Part shown: positions 17,687 through 25,728 of the stretch, in pieces
How positions within the stretch are numbered: position 1 is the first letter of the stretch
Layout of the letters: the number at the start of each line of letters is the position of its first letter
Notes under the pieces: model-generated
Databases searched by the model: none
What the model saw: the letters and a program-made list of their open reading frames with translations, nothing else
What the model was told of the DNA's origin: nothing
Program-made: the position numbers and the translations under genes
Assembly (NCBI RefSeq): GCF_007655005.1
Contig: NZ_SZVW01000017.1
Location: 62,001-126,000 of the forward strand
DNA: 64,000 nt
Direction of reading: 5' to 3'
Origin: Streptomyces tibetensis
GTDB taxonomy: Bacteria; Actinomycetota; Actinomycetes; Streptomycetales; Streptomycetaceae

Positions 17687-17765
17687 TCCGGTGCCACTCT
17701 GAAGGACACGATGGTGCGCGCCGGTCAGTCGTCCGAGAAGGCCGCGCTGATCTGCCAGCCATCGG
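17687..17765 (+). pseudogene. C-terminal relic of a tyrosine integrase
   Basis: Translation of this stretch gives ATLKDTMVRAGQSSEKAALI followed by CQ. It matches the C-terminal catalytic segment of the full integrase at 49916 (same peptide followed by YQHSDEERQ). Here the catalytic Tyr of IYQH is Cys and homology stops within a few codons. It is a fragment of about 26 codons with no start. It indicates a former integrated element next to the TetR gene. Confidence 0.8.
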
Positions 17766-17901
17766 CAGCGGCCACTATCCATGCGGCGCGTACGGCCGCC
17801 CGAACCCCGCCGATCGGCGGGGTGGTGGGGGCCGACCGGCGGGGCAACTGCCGTAGGCCGTCGGATGGTTGACGGCGGCCGCATGTCGCAACGTTGTCCC
17901 G

Positions 17902-19140
17902 GTGACTGAGATCGAAAGCGCCGAGAAGGCGCCTGCGGAGACGGAACGCCCTGCGCCGATGGCGCGGCTGGTCGGGGTGGATCTCGCCCGTGCCCTGGCC
18001 GTGTTCGGCATGTTCGCCGTGCACGTCGGCCCCTTCCCCACGCCCGGGGGCGGCGTCGGCGACTGGTTCCTGGAGCTGGCGAGCGGCCGGGCGTCGGCGC
18101 TGTTCGCCACCCTTGCCGGGTTCTCGTTGACGCTGATCGCCGGCCGCTTCGAGCCGAAGACCGGACCGGCCGGCCGGCAGGCGAGAGCCCGGATCGTGAT
18201 CCGGGCCGTGATCCTGCTGGTGGTGGGCAGCGCGTTGGCGATGACCGACTTCGGCGGCGCCGGGATCCTCAACTTCTACGCGGCGTACTTCCTGTTGGCG
18301 CTGCCCCTGCTGCGGCTGCGGGCCAGGACGCTCGCGATCACCGCGGTCACACTCGCGGTCGTCACGCCGCAGGTGGCGTACGGGATCCGGGCGCTGCTCA
18401 CCGAGTCGATCGTGAGCAGCATCGACTCCTGGGACCCGATCGCGCGACTCTCCGGTGTGGGTGTGCTCGACCTCCTGCTCCTCGGCCTCTACCCGGCGAT
18501 CACCTGGATGACGTTCGTGGTCACCGGCATGGCGTTGGGTCGGCTGGATCTGGCCTCCGGCGCGGTGCGGCGGCGGCTGGCCGTGGTCGGACCCGCGCTG
18601 GTCGCGTTCGGGTACGGCGTCTCGTGGCTGGCGCTCCGGTTGTCCGGCGGCGCTGAGAAGATCATGGCCGGGATGCCTGCCATGAAGGATCCTGGTGCCA
18701 TGAAGGACCCCGGCATGGCATCGGGCTCCTTCGACACGCCGGTCGGTGGTGGGCTGTGGGGCCCCGACGCATGGGGGTTGCTGGCAGCCGAGCCGCACAG
18801 CGGTTCCACGTTCGACCTCATCGGCAGCATCGGGATCGCGATCACCGCGCTCCTGTGCCTGACGGTGGCCCTCGACCGGCTGCCGTGGCTGCGCCGGCTG
18901 GCGGCCCCGGTCATCGCCGTCGGCACCATGTCCCTGACCCTCTACGTCGGCCACATCCTGGTGATCCTCGCCCTGCCCGGCGAAGCGGCCACCCCGCCGC
19001 AGTCCGCCTCCGCCGCGCTGCTGCTCTGCTTCATCCTCGGCGCCACCCTGTTCGCGGCGGGCTGGTCCCGCTTCTTCCGCCGCGGACCGCTGGAGTACCT
19101 GCTCAACAACGCCACCAAACTGGCGCGTCACGTCCGCTGA
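17902..19140 (+). CDS. DUF418-like multi-pass membrane protein
   Basis: The 412-aa product has about 10 hydrophobic segments. It begins with a conserved acyltransferase-like N-terminus (RLVGVDLARALAVFGMFAVH) found in DUF418/DUF1624 proteins, which are related to heparan-glucosaminide N-acetyltransferase. GTG 17902 is preferred over the in-frame ATG at 17869 because family proteins begin just before this motif. There is a repeated 'MKDPG' in a loop (about 260). Function is unknown; family members are thought to act on cell-envelope or transport substrates. Confidence 0.75.
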   Translation: MTEIESAEKAPAETERPAPMARLVGVDLARALAVFGMFAVHVGPFPTPGGGVGDWFLELASGRASALFATLAGFSLTLIAGRFEPKTGPAGRQARARIVIRAVILLVVGSALAMTDFGGAGILNFYAAYFLLALPLLRLRARTLAITAVTLAVVTPQVAYGIRALLTESIVSSIDSWDPIARLSGVGVLDLLLLGLYPAITWMTFVVTGMALGRLDLASGAVRRRLAVVGPALVAFGYGVSWLALRLSGGAEKIMAGMPAMKDPGAMKDPGMASGSFDTPVGGGLWGPDAWGLLAAEPHSGSTFDLIGSIGIAITALLCLTVALDRLPWLRRLAAPVIAVGTMSLTLYVGHILVILALPGEAATPPQSASAALLLCFILGATLFAAGWSRFFRRGPLEYLLNNATKLARHVR

Positions 19141-19512
19141 GCCTCGGGCGGGCACCCCGAGCGGTCGGCGTTGGTCGCGCTCACCGTCGTGCGCATCCTT
19201 CCGATCATGCTCGCCTTCCTCGGCTCGAAGTTCACCTGGCGAGAACGGCTCATGGTCGGCGCGCTCGGGCCACGCGGCACCACCTCCATCGTGTTCGGCC
19301 TGCTCGCGTTCAACGCTGCGCCGGACGGGCAGTACGCCGACACCGCCCTGTACGCCATGACCCTGACGGTGCTCGGCAGCGTTCTGCTCCACGGCGGCGG
19401 CTCGGTGGTCATCACCCGGTCTTTGACCGGCCCGCGCCCGTCGGCCGGCGGCGGCCCCGGCTCCCCGGGGACCGACGAGCCGGACCCATCGGTCGTCGCC
19501 ATGCGGAGTTGA
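19141..19512 (+). pseudogene. C-terminal fragment of a Na+/H+ antiporter (CPA1-type)
   Basis: The readable frame from about 19171 gives VALTVVRILPIMLAFLGSK, followed at about 19264 by GPRGTTSIVFGLLAF, the last transmembrane part of cation:proton antiporters with its GPRG motif, and then a hydrophilic tail. The N-terminal three quarters of the protein are missing, and the frame starts directly after the DUF418 stop. It is a truncated, presumably non-functional gene left by a deletion or insertion. Confidence 0.75.
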
Positions 19513-19977
19513 TGTTCCCTACTACCCCAGGCCGGTCTTCTCCAGCCACTCGGCGGGGGCGGACCCGACAGTCGCCGGATATGCGCAGAGCAGCCGGGCG
19601 TCCAGCCTGGAGGCATGACACAGCACGTTCGTGACAAGGAGCCAGAGACCACCGTCGGGGCGTGGCCGACGTCGACGTGCCAGGCCGTGACGTCACGCCT
19701 CGCAGAGGCGGGTTGCTGGAACTTCTCGGCCTGACGCTGGTGGCGGGCGCCGGTGTCCTGTTCGTCGTCCGTCCTGAGTTCTACGAGGCAGGGGTGCACG
19801 TCTTCGCCACGCGGGCGGCCTCACTGGTCCACTGAGCCGGCGATCGCAGATCTCTCGGGGCAGGCGCCTGGCCGTCGTACGCCCTGATCTCCGTGATGCC
19901 GTTGTGCACACGCTCGCCACGAGGGCTGTGGCAACCGCCGACGCGGTGCGCGGCCGACCCCGTAGGAAAGGAATCCT
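19513..19977. other. 465-bp gap with one weak small ORF
   Basis: The best coding candidate is 19662-19835 (+), GTG start, 57 aa, with one hydrophobic stretch (LLELLGLTLVAGAGVLFVV). An out-of-frame ATG at 19615 begins a possible continuation (MTQHVRDKEPETTV), so it may be a frameshifted small membrane protein. No family is recognised. The rest presumably includes the ABC-transporter promoter. Confidence 0.35.
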
Positions 19978-21831
19978 GTGAACACCGCATCCGCCCCAGA
20001 GGCGACGGGTGCCGAGTCCTTGCGCGCCCGCGAGACGCTCAAGGCGCTGTACGGGTACGTCCGTCCGCACCGGTGGGCCGTCGCGCTCGGTCTGCTGTTG
20101 GCGCTGGTAGGGGCCGCCGGAGGGCTGCTGCAGCCGCTGGCCACGAAGACGCTGGTCGACCGGCTCTCGTCCGGTGGCACGATCGGCACCATTCTGCTGG
20201 CCATGACCGTTCTGGTCCTGCTGAGCATGGTGGCCGAGGCGTTCGGTGCCTATGTGCTGGAACGGACGGCGGAGTCGGTGGTGCTCGCCGCCCGCCGCAG
20301 CCTCATCGGACGGTTGCTGCGGCTGCGCCTCACGGAGGTGGACCGGATGCAGCCGGGCGATCTGATGTCCCGGGTGACCTCCGACACCACGCTGTTGCGG
20401 GCTGTCAGCACCCAGGCGGTGGTCTCCGCGGCGACGGGGGCGGTGACGCTGGTCGCGGCGGTCGTGGTGATGGCGTTCCTCGATGCCGTCCTGCTGGGCG
20501 TCACGCTCGGAGTCGTCGCGGTCGTCGGTGTGGCTGCCGCGCTGGTGATGCCGAAGATCGGGCAGGCCGCCGAGCGTGCGCAGGCGGCTGTCGGGGAGAT
20601 GTCCACGGGCCTGGAGCGGGTCTTCAGCGCGTTCCGCACGGTGAAGGCGTCCGGCGCCGAGGAGCGGGAGACCGCTCGCGTCGAGGCGGCGGCACGCAGG
20701 GCGTGGCGCCACGGCGTGCGCAGCGCGAAGTGGGAGGCCGTGCTGGGTTCGGCGGACGACCTCGCCGTCGAGCTGGCGTTCCTCGCGGTACTCGCCGTCG
20801 GCGGGGCGCGGGTGGCGTCCGGGGACATGCCCGTGTCCACGCTCATCGCGTTCCTGCTGTACCTCTTCTACCTGATGGAGCCGGTGTACAAGCTGGTCGA
20901 GGCAGCGTCCCACTACCAGGAGGGCGCGGCGGCGATCGCCCGGATCGCGCAGGTGGACCGCCTGGCGACAGAGAAGCAGGACCGGCACCGGTCGGCGTGG
21001 CCCGCGGCGACCAAGACGGTGCGGCCCGCGGCGACCAAGACGGTGCGGCCCGCGGCGACCAAGACGGTGCGGCCACGTCCGGCGTCGGTTCGCTTCGAGG
21101 AGGTGTCCTTCCGCTACGGGGCCGGGTTGCCGGACATCCACCAGCGGGTGGACTTCGAGGTGCCGGGCGGCGGGATGACGGCGTTCGTCGGCCCCTCGGG
21201 CGCGGGCAAGTCGACGGTTTTCGCGCTCGTCGAGCGGTTCTACGAAGCGACCGGCGGCCGTGTCCTGGTCGACGGCAAGGACGTGACAACGTGGCCGCTG
21301 TCCGAGCTGCGGTCCGTCATCGGATACGTCGAGCAGGACGCGCCGGTGCTGGCCGGCACGCTGCGGGAGAACCTGGTTCTCGCCGCGCCCGGCGCGACCG
21401 ACGACGACATACGCGCGGTCCTCACCCGGACCAGGCTCGACGCCCTCGTCGAGCGTCTCCCGCACGGCCTGGACACCCCGGTCGGGCACCACGGCACGAA
21501 ACTGTCCGGCGGCGAGCGCCAGCGCATCGCGATCGCCCGCGCGCTGCTGCGCAGGCCCCGGCTGCTGCTCCTGGACGAGGCGACCTCGCAGCTCGACGCC
21601 GTCAACGAGTTGGCACTGCGGGACGTCATCGCCGAGACCGCACGCGAGACCACCGTGCTGGTGGTGGCCCATCGCCTGTCGACCGTCACGGACGCCGACC
21701 GCATCGTCGTCATGGACGGGGGCAAGGTCCGCGCGGTCGGCACCCACGAGGAGCTGGTGGCAAAGGACGAGCTGTACGCGCAGCTCGCGGCGACGCAGCT
21801 CCTGACCTCGGCGGGACGCCTCGGCGGGTGA
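19978..21831 (+). CDS. ABC exporter, fused permease-ATPase
   Basis: The 617-aa half-transporter has six TM segments (about 25-330) followed by an ATPase. The ATPase has Walker A VGPSGAGKS, signature LSGGERQRIAIARALL, Walker B LLLLDEATS and the H-loop VVAHRLST. The start is GTG 19978. It matches lipid-flippase/multidrug ABCB-type exporters and would act as a homodimer in the membrane. Unusually, the linker between the domains carries three perfect 8-residue repeats (PAATKTVR) encoded by a 24-bp tandem repeat. Confidence 0.9.
   Translation: MNTASAPEATGAESLRARETLKALYGYVRPHRWAVALGLLLALVGAAGGLLQPLATKTLVDRLSSGGTIGTILLAMTVLVLLSMVAEAFGAYVLERTAESVVLAARRSLIGRLLRLRLTEVDRMQPGDLMSRVTSDTTLLRAVSTQAVVSAATGAVTLVAAVVVMAFLDAVLLGVTLGVVAVVGVAAALVMPKIGQAAERAQAAVGEMSTGLERVFSAFRTVKASGAEERETARVEAAARRAWRHGVRSAKWEAVLGSADDLAVELAFLAVLAVGGARVASGDMPVSTLIAFLLYLFYLMEPVYKLVEAASHYQEGAAAIARIAQVDRLATEKQDRHRSAWPAATKTVRPAATKTVRPAATKTVRPRPASVRFEEVSFRYGAGLPDIHQRVDFEVPGGGMTAFVGPSGAGKSTVFALVERFYEATGGRVLVDGKDVTTWPLSELRSVIGYVEQDAPVLAGTLRENLVLAAPGATDDDIRAVLTRTRLDALVERLPHGLDTPVGHHGTKLSGGERQRIAIARALLRRPRLLLLDEATSQLDAVNELALRDVIAETARETTVLVVAHRLSTVTDADRIVVMDGGKVRAVGTHEELVAKDELYAQLAATQLLTSAGRLGG
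21001..21072 (+). repeat. Three perfect 24-bp tandem repeats inside the ABC gene
   Basis: The unit starting CCCGCGGCGACCAAGACGG occurs three times without mismatch (21001, 21025, 21049). It encodes PAATKTVR three times in the linker between the membrane and ATPase domains. It stays in frame, so copy-number change would alter linker length without breaking the gene. Confidence 0.95.
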
Positions 21832-21859
21832 GACGGGCCTGCGACGCCGAGGACCTCCC

Positions 21860-21897
21860 GCAGGCCGCCCTCCTGCGCACGCAGGCGGGCGGCCTGC
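21860..21897 (+). terminator. Stem-loop terminator after the ABC gene
   Basis: GCAGGCCGCC pairs with GGCGGCCTGC, and an inner CCTGCG-CA-CGCAGG stem extends the hairpin. It lies about 30 bp past the ABC stop. There is no clear T-run, as is common in Streptomyces. Confidence 0.7.
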
Positions 21898-21939
21898 ATT
21901 CGTGACGAGGCGCGGGCCGGCGCGTACGCGCGCCGAGTC

Positions 21940-22416
21940 ATGATCGACCCGAGCACCGAATGGTGGCTTGCGCGCAGAGCGGAGGAGGTGCCGCTGGAGC
22001 ACCTCCCGGGTGCCGGACACGACGAAGTCCGCGTGCAGCGATTGCTGGACCAAGAGCAGCTGCGGGAGGTTCTTCCCCTGCTCGGGGAGCGGCAGCTCGG
22101 CCACCACATCGCGCCCGATGACGGGGCGCCTTTTGAACGTGGAGCTCTCGGACGAGTTGGACCACGTCGATGTCGCGGCTGTCCGCGACGTCGTCGTGGA
22201 CGCGGTCGAGGAGGGCGGTGTCCACGACCGGAGTGGGTTTCCCCCCGAGTTGCCCGGTGCGACGCCGCGAGTCTCCACACCTGCCTGGGTGGCCGTCGTG
22301 GTCTCAGCCGCACCGGCGGCCATCGTCTCCTGACCCGCACCAGCCGTTGCCCTGGGCCGCGCCGGACATCATGCCCACAGATGCCCACACATGCCTCGGC
22401 TCGGACGGCCAACTGC
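21940..22416. other. Gap with possible broken small gene
   Basis: On the + strand the first part reads MIDPSTEWWLARRAEEVPLE, and a second frame further on reads LNVELSDELDHVDVAAVRDV. Together they could be one gene split by a frameshift near 22130. Codon bias is weaker than in neighbouring genes and no family is recognised. I treat it as unresolved. Confidence 0.25.
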
Positions 22417-22944
22417 CTATTTGATGAAGGCGTTGGCCACCACGACCGCAAGCCCGAGCAGCGCGTCCACTGTGCCGATCTTCAAGGCGGAACCCCACGT
22501 GCGACCTGCGGCGCGGGCCGCGAGCAGGCCCCAGGCGAACAGCAGCACCACGTTCACGGCGAAGGCCACGTACTCGATGCCCGCCGAGGGCCACCACCCC
22601 CAGGCCGTGCCGAGCAGCAGGAGCAGTGTCGGCGCCGTCGCCACCACCAACGGCCACTCGGACAGCAACAGCCGCACCGCGGCGCGCACCCCGTGATGGG
22701 TCCGGTCGCCGCGCAGGGCGATCAGATGCGCGTAACCGTGCGCCAAGGCCGATGCGACGGCCGTGACCAGAAGCCATTGGGCGCTGCTGAACCGGTCGGC
22801 GGGCGCCGTCTCACCCTGCTCCGTCAGGGCGGCCACCATGGAGCTGGCCAGTACCGCCCCGTACACGCCCCCGAACAGCACATGGGGCCGCGCCGCACAA
22901 CGGCGCAGAGCACGGACAGGCTGACGCAGGTACGGGCGGGGCAT
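22417..22944 (-). CDS. Small multi-pass membrane protein
   Basis: The 175-aa product starts MPRPYLRQPVRALRRCAARP and has four or five hydrophobic segments, including VVATAPTLLLLLGTAWGWW and EYVAFAVNVVLLFAWG. There is no catalytic motif. It is divergent from the two-component regulator at 23270. I chose the ATG at 22944; the much longer open frame upstream is a chance frame over the intergenic region and the response-regulator gene. It resembles unnamed actinobacterial membrane proteins; function is unknown. Confidence 0.7.
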   Translation of the reverse strand: MPRPYLRQPVRALRRCAARPHVLFGGVYGAVLASSMVAALTEQGETAPADRFSSAQWLLVTAVASALAHGYAHLIALRGDRTHHGVRAAVRLLLSEWPLVVATAPTLLLLLGTAWGWWPSAGIEYVAFAVNVVLLFAWGLLAARAAGRTWGSALKIGTVDALLGLAVVVANAFIK

Positions 22945-23269
22945 GGCTGGGTGATCCTCTGACGGTACGGAAATCGACTGCGGCCCGCAGACTCGGCGGG
23001 CCCACGGACCGATCCCACCGGACGAGAACCACGGACACCATCCGCCGAGCCTCTTCCACCCGCCCGCCGACGGGCCGGAGCGCTCCCCCCGACCGGCGGG
23101 AACCGGTCTGCCGGGTAGCGGGTGTCCAGAGCGGCCGCACCCTCGCGCGCCCCGCCGGACGTACTGTCGGCAGCAGGCGGTCACCGTACGAGAACCTGGA
23201 CGCCCCGATGCGGGGTGTACGAGGCGCCGAGAAGCTGGACAGAGCAGACGAGTGTGAGGCGGAATACCG

Positions 23270-23947
23270 GTGATCCGGGTAGTGGTGGTGGACGACGAGG
23301 CGCTGGTGCGGTCCGGGTTCGAGCTGATCCTGAACCTCTCTGACGGCATCCAGGTCGTGGCGACCGCAGAAGGAGCGCAGGCGGCCGACGTGATCCGGCG
23401 CGAGGACCCGGACGTCGTGCTCCTCGACATCCGCATGCCGGACGTGGACGGCCTGACCGTCCTGAGGGAGATCCGGACGCTGCCCGAGCCGCCGACGGTG
23501 GCCATGCTGACCACCTTCGACACCGACGAGTACATCCTGACCGCGCTGCGCTCGGGAGCCGCGGGCTTCCTGCTCAAGGACACCGAGCCCGAACAACTCG
23601 CCCAGCTCGTACGCACTCTGGCCGCGGGCGGGGTGGTGATGTCCCCGAAAGCCTCACGGGTTCTGCTGCGCAGCCATCCGGGGGCGGGCGCGCCCCAGGA
23701 CGCGGACGTGGCGCGCGTGAAACTGCTCAGCGACCGCGAACGTGACGTCCTCGTCCTGATCGCGGAAGGACTCTCCAACGCCGACATCGGCACCCGCATC
23801 CATCTGAGCGCGGGCACCGTCAAGGACCACGTCAGCTCGATCCTGACCAAAGTGAGGGTCTCCAGCCGCGTCCAGGCGGCGCTCCTCGCGGAGCGGGCCG
23901 GACTGCTCAGCGACGACGGCGCCCACACGGCACGGAGCAACGGATGA
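23270..23947 (+). CDS. NarL/FixJ-type response regulator
   Basis: The 225-aa product has a receiver domain (acidic pair in VVVDDEALVRSG, phospho-Asp in VVLLDIRMPDVDG, Lys in FLLKDTEPE) and a C-terminal LuxR HTH (LSDRERDVLVLIAEGLSNAD). The start is GTG 23270. It overlaps the histidine kinase start by ATGA, so the pair is translationally coupled, with the regulator first. Targets are unknown; the divergent membrane-protein gene at 22944 is a candidate. Confidence 0.93.
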   Translation: MIRVVVVDDEALVRSGFELILNLSDGIQVVATAEGAQAADVIRREDPDVVLLDIRMPDVDGLTVLREIRTLPEPPTVAMLTTFDTDEYILTALRSGAAGFLLKDTEPEQLAQLVRTLAAGGVVMSPKASRVLLRSHPGAGAPQDADVARVKLLSDRERDVLVLIAEGLSNADIGTRIHLSAGTVKDHVSSILTKVRVSSRVQAALLAERAGLLSDDGAHTARSNG

Positions 23948-25083
23948 TGGGCACGGGTCAGGCACTGTGGCGGCGGGTGCCGCCCGGGGCAGTCGACGCG
24001 GGCCTCGTCGCGCTCGCCGCGCTCGACGCCTGGATCAACCTCTACGGCGAGGCGACACCGTTCATATGGGCCAGCGCCGCCCTCGGCTGCGCCGGACTGC
24101 TCCTGCGCAGGCGCCTTCCACTGACCGTCTTCCTGCTGACCCTGCCCATGACCCTGTTCATGGACGTGGCGGTCGCACCGATCGCAGCCCTGTACACACT
24201 GGCCACGCGCACCCGCAACCGCCCCCTGCTGGCCGGCTGCGCCCTGCTGAACGCGGCGGCCGGCACCCTTGCCTGGCCCCTGTCCGACACGTTTTCCGGC
24301 GACACGTTTCACGGCGACCGGACCTGGACGCTCATCCAGTTCGTCTACACGCTGGCCACGGCCTTCGCCCCGATCCTGTTCGGCCAGCTCGTCCAGGCCA
24401 GACACGACGTGGCCCGCCAGCTCGTCGAGGTCGAAGTGGCCCGCGAACACGAACGCGCCCTGTACGCCCAGACCGTCCTCGCCCGCGAACGCGCCCAACT
24501 GGCCCGCGAGATGCACGACGTCGTCTCCCACCAGGTCAGCCTCATCGCCGTACAGGCCGGAGCCCTGCAGGTCGCCGCCAAGGACCCCGGCGCCCGCGAC
24601 GCCGCCCGCACCATCCGCACGCTGAGCGTGAACACCCTCGACGAACTCCGCCACATGGTCACCCTTCTGCGCGCCTCAGGCGGCAAGGAAACCGAACTCA
24701 CCCCCCAGCCCACCCTCGCCGACCTTCAGCAGCTGATCGCCAACAGCGGCATCGAGACCACCCTGACCGGCGGGCTCCCGCCCGGCATCAGCACAACCGC
24801 CCAACGCACCGTCTACCGCACGGTCCAGGAAGCCCTCACGAACGTACGCAAGCACGCCCCCGGCGCCCGCGCCGAGGTGCGCCTGTGGCACGACGCGCAG
24901 CACTTCGGCGTCACCGTCACCAACACCGCGCCCACCCGCCCGTCCGTCGCCCTGCCCAGCGCCCGGCACGGCCTGATCGGCCTGAGGGAACGCGCCGAAC
25001 TGCTCGACGGCACCCTCACCGCCGAACCTTCCCCACAGGGCGGATACAAGATCGAACTACGGGCTCCCACCCGGCCCGCCTGA
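23944..25083 (+). CDS. Sensor histidine kinase (HisKA_3)
   Basis: The 379-aa product has four or five N-terminal TM segments (about 15-155) with almost no extracellular domain. The dimerisation/phosphoacceptor helix is REMHDVVSHQVSLIAVQAG, with the conserved His, and is followed by a HATPase_c with the N-box VQEALTNVRKHA and G-box GLIGLRERAELL. It is the DesK/NarX-like class that pairs with LuxR-type regulators. It probably senses envelope stress within the membrane. Confidence 0.93.
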   Translation: MMGTGQALWRRVPPGAVDAGLVALAALDAWINLYGEATPFIWASAALGCAGLLLRRRLPLTVFLLTLPMTLFMDVAVAPIAALYTLATRTRNRPLLAGCALLNAAAGTLAWPLSDTFSGDTFHGDRTWTLIQFVYTLATAFAPILFGQLVQARHDVARQLVEVEVAREHERALYAQTVLARERAQLAREMHDVVSHQVSLIAVQAGALQVAAKDPGARDAARTIRTLSVNTLDELRHMVTLLRASGGKETELTPQPTLADLQQLIANSGIETTLTGGLPPGISTTAQRTVYRTVQEALTNVRKHAPGARAEVRLWHDAQHFGVTVTNTAPTRPSVALPSARHGLIGLRERAELLDGTLTAEPSPQGGYKIELRAPTRPA

Positions 25084-25192
25084 GCGCGACTGCGTGGCCG
25101 GGCACCCTGACAGATGTCTGGTACCCGGGGCCGCCCCCGTGCCCTTCACTGAGGTCAGCACATGCACACCGCGACCTCTCGGGGGCACGAAG

Positions 25193-25525
25193 ATGATCCG
25201 CAGTAAGAAGATGTTCGCCGCAGGGCTGGCCACCACCGTCTCGGCGGTGGCCCTGTCCGTCGGCGCCATGGCCGCCCCGGCGTCGGCCGCGGGCTCGGTC
25301 GACTGCCGTGGCGCGGTCCACGGTGTCGACACGGACCGGGGCATCGCCAGCTGCACGAACAACAGCGACCGCACCATCCGGTTCCGCGCCGAGGTCGTCT
25401 GCGGCCGGGCCCCCGACGTCTCCGGCGACTGGGTGACCCTGAGCCCGGGCCAGTACGGCCAGTCCTCCGCCACCTGTGCCTGGTACAGCTCGGGTGTCGG
25501 CAGCGTCGGCTGGAGCGTCGAGTAG
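25193..25525 (+). CDS. Small secreted protein
   Basis: The 110-aa product has a signal peptide (MIRSKKMFAAGLATTVSAVA, cleavage after ASA near residue 32). The mature domain has about 78 residues and four cysteines that could form two disulfides (DCRG, ASC, VVC, TCAW). It resembles the short secreted Streptomyces proteins with a beta-sandwich fold. ATG 25193 is chosen because it starts the signal peptide. No enzymatic motif was seen. A strong hairpin terminator follows. Confidence 0.75.
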   Translation: MIRSKKMFAAGLATTVSAVALSVGAMAAPASAAGSVDCRGAVHGVDTDRGIASCTNNSDRTIRFRAEVVCGRAPDVSGDWVTLSPGQYGQSSATCAWYSSGVGSVGWSVE

Positions 25526-25545
25526 GACCCGGTCGAACGGGGGAA

Positions 25546-25587
25546 GGGGCGGCGGCCGGATGCTCTCGGGAGCACGGCCGCCGCCCC
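25546..25587 (+). terminator. Strong hairpin after the secreted protein gene
   Basis: GGGGCGGCGGCCG (25546-25558) pairs perfectly with CGGCCGCCGCCCC (25575-25587), with an inner TGCTC/GAGCA stem. It is 20 bp past the stop codon. Confidence 0.8.
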
Positions 25588-25728
25588 ACCGTCTTGGGCC
25601 GTTTCCTCCGGAGCCCGCCGTGGACGGACCTGCCCGAGGAGTTCGGCGCGCTCGACCTGGACGGGGTCACGGCACGTGCGTCGTGACCCGGACGGTGGGG
25701 AGAGCCGGTGGCCGCCGGGCCGCCTTCC

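Noticed and set aside
17725..19392. 555-codon minus-strand frame over the DUF418 gene
   Set aside because: It is antisense to a clear multi-pass membrane protein and has low-complexity composition (Gly, Gln, Arg).
19693..22323. 876-codon minus-strand frame over the ABC gene
   Set aside because: The ABC exporter on the plus strand has all its motifs. The antisense frame is low-complexity and without a domain.
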